This document shows, in pieces, positions 46,640-55,769 of a stretch of 64,000 bases of DNA. The position numbers and the translations under genes were made by a program. Within the stretch, counting starts at the first letter, position 1; every line of letters begins with the position of its first letter. A model generated the notes under the pieces. It was given only the letters and a program-made list of their open reading frames with translations. It did no database searches and was not told where the DNA came from. This DNA comes from Plantago major (taxonomy: Eukaryota; Streptophyta; Magnoliopsida; Lamiales; Plantaginaceae), in contig CM048842.1 in NCBI GenBank assembly GCA_026545765.1, positions 39,751,431 to 39,815,430 of the forward strand. The letters are read 5' to 3'.

Positions 46640-48205
46640 CTAGATTATTCGCACATGTTCCAGTATCAATTTGCTGACGGGGCTGACGAGGAGGGGATCC
46701 ACTTCGACGTCTAACAGGGGACCAGCCTCCGGTATCCTTACCCAAATGTTCCGCATCCCTCCCAGTCTGATCCGTAACAGTAACCACTCCGCTAGCATCA
46801 ATCTGTGCCTGGATATTTTATACTGGTGCGGCGTTATGGTTATTTGTTGCAGCCTGCTTACGCGGCTGCTCTTTGCAAGGAACCCATCGCCTAGTTTGCT
46901 GCCCACCTCCTGCTGGGCGTGATTCTTGTCTTCTACCATGTTTCTGTACTCAGGTGTGATCAATATTCTTTGGTTGTCCAGTTCCACAGGAATGTCCAAT
47001 TTTCTGGCATGTTTGACAGAAAAGCGGTTGCCACTCATATTCCACCGGTTGCTTTAACGAGTTACCCTGTTTATCCTTTATCATAATAAACTGCCATAAG
47101 TCTTGATTATGTCAACCTCAACAAGAATCCTGGCATAAGAAATCCGAAGTTTCTTCGCCGTGCACTCATCAGTATAGAGAGGTGAACCTATAGCACTCGC
47201 AATTTTACCCAAACTTTTTGCCCCCTATAGATATAAAGGGAGCTGAGGTAATTTTACCCAGATTCGAGCAATACGCAACATATCCTCCTTCAGTTCAAAG
47301 TTTCGTGTCCAATCGCGTAGTATCATCGGACGTCCATAGATGTAATAAGGTCCACCTTCATCAACTAAACTCTTGTCCTTTGCAGATTGAAATCGTATAA
47401 TAAAGTACCCTTCCTCATTATAATAAAGTTCAGGTAATTCAATGGAAGTCCAAACTTTTAGCATAAAGTTCTTGACGGCATTCATCGACAGAGAATTATC
47501 CACGACATACATGATCAATGAATTTTTCCAAAAATCCAGCTCCGATTCTATATCTTCATCCTCAATCTGAATAACGACTGCACCATCAACCAAAGGCGGG
47601 GCGGTATAATCAATGTTCATACCATGTTCGGAAGTCCTGTTACCCTTAATAATATCAACCCAGGCAGTCGGTGATTTTGCTTGGGCAGGTTGTTGTGAAG
47701 ACTCACCCAAGCACGCAACAGAATGTTCGGAAGTCCTGTTACCCTTAATTTTTTCCGGTGGATCTCGATCAGAATCAGGGGGTTTTCCGGACAAATCAAA
47801 CTGTAGGAGAAGGTCCGGCAAAACAATCAGCTCAGAATCAACGGGTTTCCCCGACACATCAGATTGCAGGGGACGATTCTGCACAACAGGCGGCGCGGCA
47901 GAGGCTTCCACCGTACGCGCAAGGAGAGGCAGTGGAGCAGCAGAAGGAATCAAATTGGACTCAGGGGTTAGGGCCTGCACAACAGGCGGCGCGGCAGAGC
48001 AATCCACCGGACGCGGAAGGAGAGGCGGCGCGGCAGCAGGAGGATTCAAATCAGCCGCAGGGGTTAGGGCATCACGATCACCAGGTTGCAACGGAGAAGC
48101 AGGAGGGGAAGAAAGGCCGGTGGTCGCCTGAATCTTACGAGGTCGACCCACCGGTCTCTTCTGCGTCGAAATCGTCGGCGAGGCCGACTTCTTCTTTTTC
48201 GGCAT
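46640..48205 (-). pseudogene. ORF1 of minus-strand LINE (DUF4283-type RNA-binding protein)
   Basis: An ATG at 48205 gives MPKKKKSASPT, a Pro/Ala-rich region, then the DUF4283 domain (LDFWKNSLIMYVVDNSLS, YFIIRFQSAKDKSLV, PMILRDWTRNFELKEDM). An in-frame TAG at about 47222 sits where Trp is expected, and a one-base shift near 47110 leads into a Cys-rich zinc-knuckle-like part (FCQTCQKIGHSC). The linker is internally repetitive: IKGNRTSEH, SGKP-x-DS and AAPPVVQ each occur twice. Confidence 0.85.
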
Positions 48206-49296
48206 CGTAATCCCCCTTCAAATGTCACTCGTTTAGAATTAGTTTCTTTCACTATATATAGGACCTTTAGCTTTTATTTTCAAAACAACTTTATTATTAT
48301 TCTTTTCTTCTTTTTGATTTTCGACCTAGAATCGTTTTCTCTTATAATCCGACAATTGATTATCGATTGAGAGCATATTCATCATACTTTCCACCAGTTC
48401 GATTCAAGTTCTTCAATTCTTTCCTAGGGTTTGTGACACGATTAGGTAAAATTGTTTCTTATCTCGTTTCTTGCTTTTGGTATTGATTATGTTTAGTGTA
48501 TGCCGATTTATGATTCTGATTTTGTTTTGCATATGACGAGTGCTTAAGCGGCCTAGTTATAGGGTGGTGACGAATTCAATGCATGCTAGTTAGGTTTCGT
48601 GTATTCAATATATATAAGATGCGAATTTTCTCTGTGCTATTTTGATTAATTGCGTATCCAATATTCTATTTTTTGTGCGTTACATCAAAATCACTGTTAG
48701 ATTAAGCATTAGCTCATAACAAAACGTTTTCGTCTTGCTTTATCTATCAGTTAGTTCCAAATAGTAATATCTGGATTAGCTTAATTAATTGTAGCTTGGT
48801 GAAATTGACGCCTTCACTAATGCTATCTGTTTTTTAGAACTTTATACAGTTAGTTCATTGTCATAGTTGTCCGCACCCTGCTTGCTATAAGGTTACTGGA
48901 CGGCGCCTGAGTAGTGTAATAATCAGTAGGGCATGTCCCAGTGATAACTAGAGTAAATCGACACCATTATTGTTGCATGTTTCCTGCTAGCTAGCTTGGT
49001 TTCTATCACCACACCATAATTCTTTGATCATATCATTGTCGTTTAGATTAATCTGTTTTCTAATTAGGTTGCATAAGTTGATAGATAATGTAAAACAAAT
49101 CCGCAACCGAAGGAAACAAACTCTTTACTGCTTTCCTTACTGTTATTATTATTCGTAAACAAGACTCAGCTTAGTTAAGTCCTTCGAGACCGACCTCGGG
49201 GTTAACTGGACTGCACTACAAGTTTTCGTAGTGTTGAGAATTAACTCTTGGCTCTTAAACAAATATCAAAACTGTGATTTTGACACATCAAGTTTT

Positions 49297-49315
49297 TGGC
49301 GCCGCTTCCGGGGAC
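49297..49315 (+). other. Primer binding site of element D (tRNA-Asp type)
   Basis: TGGCGCCGCTTCCGGGGAC, six bases after the LTR end. It matches the complement of plant tRNA-Asp 3' end with two differences in the first 18 bases. Confidence 0.85.
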
Positions 49316-49405
49316 TTAACTCCTTTGTTAAGTTTACGAATTGTAATTTTCAGTTGTATATATTAGTTAGCTTTTTGTTTGTTTACCCTTTTTATTTAGT
49401 ATAGT

Positions 49406-49741
49406 TTGTTTGGCGGAACTACTTTGGTTTCTTTTGTGTGTGTGCAGGAGCGTATTGATTACTCGTATTCCTATGAGTGTGGATCGAACGGTCATGTTGC
49501 AGCAAATTGTGCAGATAGGAAGCCGCTCATTCGTTTTCGACAGGTTTCTGGAGAGACACTCGATAGAGCATGGTATAAATTTAAGGGGCTGCAGCAGACA
49601 TATCAGAACCATGGTTTAACATTGGGAGAGCTCATGTGGTGTTTCTACAATGGTATCACAATCGGTTGTCAAAAAACGGTGGATAGATTCGCTGGTGGGT
49701 CAATGCTAGATTTGACTCCTCAAGAACTTGAGGATACGATC
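49406..49741 (+). CDS. gag-like ORF 1 of element D (first gag core)
   Basis: The recognisable part starts after a good 3' splice-site-like sequence (tttcttttgtgtgtgtgcag, ending 49448). It reads YECGSNGHVAANC, a knuckle whose first Cys is Tyr, followed at once by a Retrotrans_gag-like core (FRQVSGETLDRAWYKFKGLQ, NHGLTLGELMWCFYNG, VDRFAGGSMLDLTPQELE). It ends at a TAG at 49742-49744, in the same phase as the next ORF, whose sequence repeats this unit. The product would be a capsid-like protein. Placing the zinc knuckle before the capsid core is the reverse of the usual Gag order. Confidence 0.7.
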
Positions 49742-49747
49742 TAGGAA

Positions 49748-50743
49748 TTGGTTGCATTGATCACAGAGTTTGCGGAGCTTAATAGAGAAGAATCTGAAAA
49801 TGGAGATAACCAGGAGGAAGAGAAATCTGACTCTGTAGTTGAACCGAATTCGGACACCACTACCACCACTACCACTGTGACTGAAGATAGGGATGGCCCG
49901 ATTTGCTATATGTGCAGAATGGATGGTCATGTTTCAGCAAACTGTTTGGATAGGGAACCCCTCGTTTATTTTCGACAAGAAACTGGAGAGGATATCTCTG
50001 GGGCATGGCATAGATTTCAAGATTTGCAGCAGACACATTCGAACCATGGCTTGCCATTGGCATCGTTACTATGGGTTTTCTATAGAGGTACAACAGGGGA
50101 GTGCCAAGAGATGGTGGATAGAGCCGCAGGAGGAACAATGATGACACTGACTCCTAAAAAATTAGAGGAGACGATCAACCATCTGTGTATGGACCTCAAC
50201 AAAACTAAAACCAGACTCAATCCAGCAGCCGAGTTGCTAGCTCTTTGGTATGCTGATGATGATGACGAGATGGCAGAAGATAAGGCAACTACCATCACTG
50301 GTATTGTAACTGAAGAAGAAATTCCCGTCTCAGTTGAAGGAGTTTGCGAGAGTTTAGGCGATCTGTTAGTCATGGAGGAGGAGACGTCCATCGATGTGAT
50401 CGACGAAGAGACTGAACCACCCATTTTCGACCATTCGGGGATGGAGCAGACACCTGATATCATCCAGATGACACCATCGGATTCACAGTCCATTCCCCCA
50501 TCTTCCAGTGATCTGTACATACAAGCCCCAGCTCGCACACAAGATTGGCCAGGGAGTTTCGACCCCTTTTGTCATTTTTACTTTCCCCCTGATTCCCTTA
50601 GTTTTATTTTAGTTTTTTATTTATGTTATTTTAGTTTGCAGGGAATCATGGAAAACATGAGAAGAGGAGCTAAAGATGGCTCCCAAATCGCTGAACTAGG
50701 TGGGAAAGATGCAAGGGATTCGTTCCCGTTCGATAATGGATAG
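49748..50743 (+). CDS. gag-like ORF 2 of element D (second gag core)
   Basis: 331 codons. After an acidic lead with a Thr run comes a complete knuckle CYMCRMDGHVSANC (CX2CX4HX4C), then the same core as in ORF 1 (FRQETGEDISGAWHRFQDLQ, NHGLPLASLLWVFYRG, VDRAAGGTMMTLTPKKLEET), then a long acidic Glu/Asp/Thr-rich tail. A pyrimidine-rich stretch ending TTTGCAG (50634-50640) could be a splice acceptor, so the last 35 or so codons may belong to another exon. It is open throughout. Readthrough of the TAG at 49742 would give a two-domain protein. No enzyme domain follows. Confidence 0.75.
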   Translation: MVALITEFAELNREESENGDNQEEEKSDSVVEPNSDTTTTTTTVTEDRDGPICYMCRMDGHVSANCLDREPLVYFRQETGEDISGAWHRFQDLQQTHSNHGLPLASLLWVFYRGTTGECQEMVDRAAGGTMMTLTPKKLEETINHLCMDLNKTKTRLNPAAELLALWYADDDDEMAEDKATTITGIVTEEEIPVSVEGVCESLGDLLVMEEETSIDVIDEETEPPIFDHSGMEQTPDIIQMTPSDSQSIPPSSSDLYIQAPARTQDWPGSFDPFCHFYFPPDSLSFILVFYLCYFSLQGIMENMRRGAKDGSQIAELGGKDARDSFPFDNG

Positions 50744-52074
50744 CAGCAGCCACATGTTTCAAGGAAGTACATTTTCAGCTTTCTTTCTTTCTAGCCAATT
50801 CGCTGGGGACCATCTCTAGTCTAGTTTTGGGGAGGGAGGTAGCTTTCATGTACTTATCCATATATGTGTATCTGTCGTGTCTTTTTATCTTTTTGTGTGT
50901 CTTTTCTTCATTTTTGTGATTTTCTCTTGTGTCTATGTCTGACTCCCAAGTCGAGCGTCTATTGCATGTACTAAACCTGTTTAATGCCTGAGTTTTGATT
51001 GATCCTTGACTATTAGCAGTTTGCATGTTATACGTCTGCTAAGTTCATTTCTCCTGTAAATAGAAAGTTTGTTCTAGTTCTGTAGTCCAAAAGCCTGTGA
51101 AAATGCTTAGTGGCCAATGAAAAAAATGAAATATTTATACCGGCATTTTTGTTCTTGTGTGATTTTTCGGGAAGTGCAAACTCCCTTGTTTGTGCCTCAT
51201 CATTCTCATGTGTACTCTGTGTAAGTTGAGTATGACGAACGGAATGATTTTCATTCGTGCCAAACCCGTTCCAAGAACAGGTTTGGAGAGGAGGTTTATG
51301 TGTACTGTATATGTTATAATGACTGTGTTGGCTTTTGTTCTCTCAAAAAATATTACAATAAGTTTCGGAGTGTATCTATGGCACTTGTGCCACCGTTAGT
51401 CGTGTTGGGCATGTTTCAAATACTACCTACACACCAGCGTGGTCCTAAAAAGCCATATGTCCGTGAGGGTTGATGGTGTGTATACCAAACCAGCATGCAC
51501 AAAAGTGCGGACTTTCGGTAAAACAGACACTACCAAAAAATTGAGACAAGATATGCATATGGGTCTTATATAAGACTGGAAAAAAGTAGTATGCAAAAAA
51601 TAAAAATTGAAAAAGAGAGAACGATTGCCTTTTTATAAGTCTACTACTGATTGTTTATAGAGCTGTGATAAAATCCCTTCTGACTTAACTGATTGAGTAC
51701 ATTGCATGAGGTATTTGAGGCAACTTTGTGACGCAAGTCACCTTCCTTTTCTCTTTATATTCTTGAGTGATTATCCCTACTACACACTTCCATGAGTGTG
51801 AGAGAGTAGTTGCATAGGATCCGCTTGTGAGGGACTACCGGGTTAGACTTAAGTTCTATTTGCTCGGGAAACGAACTTTTTGGACTTGTGCATGTGATTC
51901 TGTGAATGTCAAAGTGATGTCAAACCTCTTGCATTTTTTAGGCTTATTACTTGCAATCGTTAACTCGGTAGCTTGGGAGCTAGACTTTACTTTTGTGTCT
52001 TCGTGTTTTTACTTTTCTAGGATTTTTAGAGAGTCTGTTGCTTGAGGACAAGCAAGGGTTCGGTTTGGAGAGTT
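50744..52074 (+). other. Untranslated 3' region of element D
   Basis: About 1.3 kb without a supported gene. It contains an 11-pair hairpin (51260-51286), the structured block (51405-51546) and, next to the 3' LTR, ttgaggacaagcaagg...ggtttggagagtt, the conserved sequence and likely polypurine tract before the LTR of Athila/Tat elements. Confidence 0.7.
51405..51546 (+). ncRNA. Conserved structured untranslated block, copy in element D
   Basis: P1: TACACACCA (51428-51436) with TGGTGTGTA (51474-51482), nine perfect pairs. P2 inside it: GTGGT (51439-51443) with GCCAT (51452-51456) around TCCTAAAAA-type loop sequence. P3 after it: TGCAC-AAAA-GTGCG (51496-51509). The same helices occur in element B and mostly in element A. 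It lies about 530 bp before the 3' LTR. Function unknown. Confidence 0.55.
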
Positions 52075-53554
52075 TGATGAGTCGATTTTACATCGTCTCA
52101 TTTGGTCTTTTTTACCGTCTTATTGCTATTATCAAGTATAGTTTTTATGTGTTTTATTTGAATTTTGTTACCATTTCATGTTTTGTGTATTTTGAAGGTA
52201 TTTGGCTAAACTGCGCTAATTGATGGCAAAATCGTGTATTTTATATACACTAGAGGATATGGAGTTCCAATGCCTCGTATGAATGCTAGAAGTGGAGCGG
52301 GAAGACCAAAATACCAATAATTGGAGTCAAAAGGCGTAAAAGGTCAAATTGGTTCTTCCAGGAAGAACTGGCGCCGCTAGTACTTGACTGGCGTATGCCA
52401 GTTCTTTGTGCAAAAGAACTGGCAACGCCAGTTCCTTTTACTGGCGACGCCAGTAAGTATTCACCGCCCAGTTTGCCGTTTTTTTTCCCAGTTCGTTTAG
52501 AATTAGTTTCTTTCACTATATATAGGACCTTTAGCTTTTATTTTCAAAACAACTTTATTATTATTCGTTTCTTCTTTTTGCTTTTCGACCTAGAATTGTT
52601 TTCTCTTGTAATCCGACAATTGATTATTGATTGAGAGCATATTCATCATACTTTCCACCAGTTCGATTCAAGTTCTTCAATTCATACCTAGGGTTTGTGA
52701 CACGATTAGGTAAATTTATTTCTTATCTCGTTTATTGGTTTTTGGTAATGATTATGTTTAGTGTATGTCGATTTATGATTCTAATTATATTTTGCATATG
52801 ATGAGTGCTTAAGCAGCCTAGTTATGGGGTGGTGACGAATTCAATGCAAGCAAGTTATGGTTCGTGTATACAATATATATAAGATGCGATTTACTCTGTG
52901 CTGTTTTGATTAATTGCGTATCCAATATTATGTTTGTTGTGCGTTGCGTCAAAATCATTGTTAGATTAAGCATTAGCTCATAATAAAACATTTTCGTCTT
53001 GCTTTATCTATCAGTTAGTTGTGAACAGTAATATCTGGATTAGCTTAATTAATTGTAGCTTGGTGAAATTGACGCCTTCACTAATGTTATCTATTTTTTA
53101 GAACTTTATACAGTTAGTTCATTGTCATAGTTCTCTGCACCCTGCTTGCTATAACGTTCTTGGACGGCGCCTGAGTAGTGTAATAATCGGTAGTGCATGT
53201 CCCAGTGATAACTAGAGTAAATCGACACCATTATTGTTGCATGTTTCCTTCTAACTAGCTTGTTTTCTATCACCACACCATAATTCTTTGATCATATCAT
53301 TGTCATTTAGATTAATCTGTTTTCTAGTTAGATTGCATAAGTTGATAAATAATATAAAACAAATCCACTACCGAAGCAAACAAACTCTTTAATGCTTTCC
53401 TTACCGTTATTATTATTTGTAAACAAGACTCAGCTTAGTTAAGTTCTTCGAGACCGACCTCGGGGTTAACTTCACTGCACTACAAGTTTTCGTAGTGTTG
53501 AGAATTAACTCTTGGCTCTTAAACAAATATTAAAACTTTAATTTTGACACATCA
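52075..53554 (+). repeat. 3' LTR of element D
   Basis: 1480 bp, uninterrupted. The TATA box TATATATAG is at 52517-52525. Upstream are four tandem dyads of the form ACTGGC-n3/4-GCCAGT (52367-52381 degenerate, then 52387-52402, 52418-52432 and 52440-52454). The 5' LTR has only degenerate traces of them. Confidence 0.92.
52367..52454. repeat. Dyad array upstream of LTR promoter
   Basis: Three perfect 6-bp dyads ACTGGC/GCCAGT with 3-4 base centres, plus one degenerate unit, end about 60 bp before the TATA box. Placement suggests protein binding sites or a hairpin-forming array. This is inference only. Confidence 0.75.
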
Positions 53555-53559
53555 GAAGC

Positions 53560-55200
53560 CACAGTGGAAAATATTAATGCACTCAAGTGTGTGCTTAGGT
53601 GTTTTGCATGGTTCTCAGGGCTTAAGATAAACTTCCGGAAGAGTAACTTGATGGGGGTAGGCTTGTCGGAGGAAGACCTTAACAGTTGGGCAGAATTATT
53701 AAATTGCGTCAAAGGTTCTATTCCTCTCATTTACTTGGGGCTGCCTGTAGGGGCTACACCAAGTGACAAGAACATATGCGTCAAGGGATGCAACTGAGAT
53801 TGAATTGCTGGGAGAATAACTTTTTGCCCTTGGGCGGTAGCATTATGATGATCAACTCGGTGATGATCAACTCGGTTCTTACTTCCCTACCTATCTACTT
53901 CTTCTAAACTCTAGCCTTTGCTCTAAATCAAATCAGAAAACTCATGTGTCATTTTCTTTGGGGTGGGTCTGGGGGGGGGGGGGGGGGTTGGAGAAAAAAA
54001 GTTGTGTGTGTCAAATGGGATAATGTCTATAAATCTAAGGTGGATGGGGGTTTGGAGATAAAGAATTTAGAATGGTTTAATTTATCTTTGTTGGGAAAAT
54101 AGTTTTGGAGTCTTCTAGTAGGGAAGGAAGAGTTATGGATTCGAATCCTTAATTCTAAGTACGTGCAGTTATTTGATTGTGTGGAAAGAGTCGCGGGGGG
54201 TAAATCTTTTGGAAAAAATTGGTCCTCTTGGTGGAGTTTTGGTGAAACATGTGGGTTGCGGAGAGTGGTTTGGAGAAGGGATAGTGAGACAAGTTGGGGA
54301 CGGGAAGTCTACTAGGTTCTGGGAGGATGTGTGGGTGTCAAGTGGGATAAAACTTAGGGAAGTGTTCCCGAGGTTGTATAGTCTAGAGGAGTCAAAAAAT
54401 TGATGTGTTGCGGATAGGTTAGTGGTAGGTCCTGATGGCCAATGCCTTGTTTGGTTTGGAGGAGAGTCTTGTTTATTTGGGAATCCGAGTTAGTCAGTGC
54501 ATTGTGGAATCTTGTGAAAAACTTCGTTCTATCTACACAGGTTCAAGATGTTTGGCGATGGACTAAAACTTCTGAACAGACTTATGCATCAAAGGTTGGG
54601 TATGATCAGATGGTATTCATGGCGGCAGAGGAAAGAGCACAAAGGCCAATTTGGCCCAAGGCGATTTGGAACAATTTAGCTCTGCTTAAAATTAACGCAT
54701 TTATCTGGAAACTCTTGCACAACCGGTTCCCCTCGTTAGTGAATTTGAAAAGGCGAAATCTTATTTTAAATGGGGAACATACTTGAACCAGAAGCTGTAA
54801 AGAGAAACTGGAAGAAACTTCGGTACAAATTTTCTTCGGGTGTAGAAGAGCAAAGAAGATATGGCAGTTGGTTGGGAGGTGGCTGGGAATCTCGTTACCA
54901 GTGGAAAGGAGCATAGAAGACATACTGACGGAGTATGGCAAATTGGCTTCGTCGAAAAATAGAGAAGTGTGGAAGCTCTTATGGCACTTTGGTTTCTTTG
55001 GCGAGCCAGAAACGATCAAATCTTCAAGGGCTGCAAATGGCAACTGGGAGAGATCTTCGAGAAAATCAAGTTAAGTGTCTGGTCTTGGGTGAAGGCAAAA
55101 TTACATGGCTTTATCTACTGCGATTATGCGAGCTGGGAATTATGCCCTTTTGGAGTACTCAACTTAGAAAATCAGATAAAGTCCATTGCTGACTAGTGGC
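53560..55200 (+). pseudogene. ORF2 of the plus-strand LINE, second half (RT end, zf-RVT)
   Basis: It resumes the RT frame with FAWFSGLKINFRKSNLMGVG and IPLIYLGLPVGA, then the conserved stretch around SLLGK, WIRILNSKYV-like pieces and SWWSFGETC in shifted frames. The zf-RVT region follows (WNNLALLKINAFIWKLLHNR, then a decayed Cys/His part). Frameshifts are frequent, and a run of 17 G at 53971-53987 lies in it. The remaining 0.57 kb to the A-tail is 3' UTR. Confidence 0.8.
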
Positions 55201-55769
55201 GGGAGAAATTTCTTGAGACCGGTGCGGATTTGAGTGTCCAGTTGAAAACTGGAGGGCTGCACTGCAAGTGTTTCAGTTTTTGTTTGGTTTTCTGTTATGA
55301 TTGTTTTGGTTGTTGCTGGCTCAGTTCATTTGGGGAGTGGCTTTAGAGAGGTATCATCTCACTTCTCCTCCTTTGATATTAACTTGCGCATGCACATCAT
55401 CGATCTTTTCTTTCTACCTTCTTAGATCGATATTCTGCCCTTTTGGATCTTGGTTGCAACCCCTCACTCTCGGCTCGATACTTAGGTATTGATACTAGAC
55501 GACGGGGTGGCCATAATTTTCATCCGGATTATATCTTTGGTTGGAGGGTGTGGTGTTATCCTATTCTCTTGCACCTTTCATTTTGTTTTGTTGAGTCGGT
55601 TAAGAGGGTTGGTTTTGGTCTTGGCTATATTCTGTAGTTAGTGGGTTTCTGTCTCGGCAGTAGAGGTTTTGGTTTGGACTCCGTTTGGCTTGGAATCCTG
55701 TTTGTAAAAAGAATACCTCTCGTGTTCGAATTTCTGGTGTTTGAATAAAATAACTTTTCCAAAAAAAAA

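Larger units (their letters stand above)
43082..48228 (-). mobile_element. L1-type LINE, nearly full length
   Basis: A 21-bp target duplication beginning TCGTTTAGAATTAG (43061-43081 and 48229-48249) flanks it exactly. The T-run at the left edge is the A-tail of a minus-strand element. It has ORF1 (48205-46640) and ORF2 (46572-43420). Only about 24 bp precede the ORF1 start, so the 5' UTR is short or truncated. Confidence 0.95.
42683..49290 (+). repeat. 5' LTR of element D (split by LINE 43082-48228)
   Basis: LTR parts are 42683-43081 and 48250-49290 (1440 bp together), with the LINE and one copy of its target duplication between. The TATA box TATATATAG at 48253-48261 lies immediately downstream of the LINE. 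Confidence 0.9.
42683..53554 (+). mobile_element. Element D: non-autonomous Athila/Tat-like gypsy element
   Basis: LTRs begin TGATGAGTCG and end TGACACATCA. The flanks are TAAGC (42678-42682) and GAAGC (53555-53559), a 5-bp duplication with one change. The order is 5' LTR split by a minus-strand LINE, tRNA-Asp-type primer site, two gag-like ORFs in one phase, untranslated 3' region with the structured block, and 3' LTR. No protease, RT or integrase is present. It is inserted in the RT of the plus-strand LINE. Confidence 0.9.
38736..55769 (+). mobile_element. LINE (L1-type), split by a hAT MITE and element D
   Basis: The plus-strand parts are about 38736-42682 and 53560-55769. They give in order an ORF1 remnant, APE-type endonuclease, RT and a zf-RVT zinc region, ending in an A-rich tail (about 55760-55769). 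The RT frame resumes on the far side of element D, and the endonuclease frame resumes on the far side of the MITE. No target duplication could be matched between the copia junction at about 38736 and the sequence after the tail, so the 5' boundary is uncertain. Confidence 0.8.

Noticed and set aside
47613..48210. Long plus-strand frames opposite LINE ORF1
   Set aside because: They are antisense shadows of the GC-rich, Pro/Ala-rich ORF1 and have no family features.
49406..50743. Reading the D ORFs as an RT- or protease-containing pol gene
   Set aside because: No D-T/S-G or D-L-G-A protease motif and no Y/F-x-D-D motif occur. Only gag-like and knuckle motifs are visible.
55425..55640. Small plus-strand frames before the LINE A-tail
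   Set aside because: They lie in the LINE 3' UTR and have no similarity to anything I recognise.
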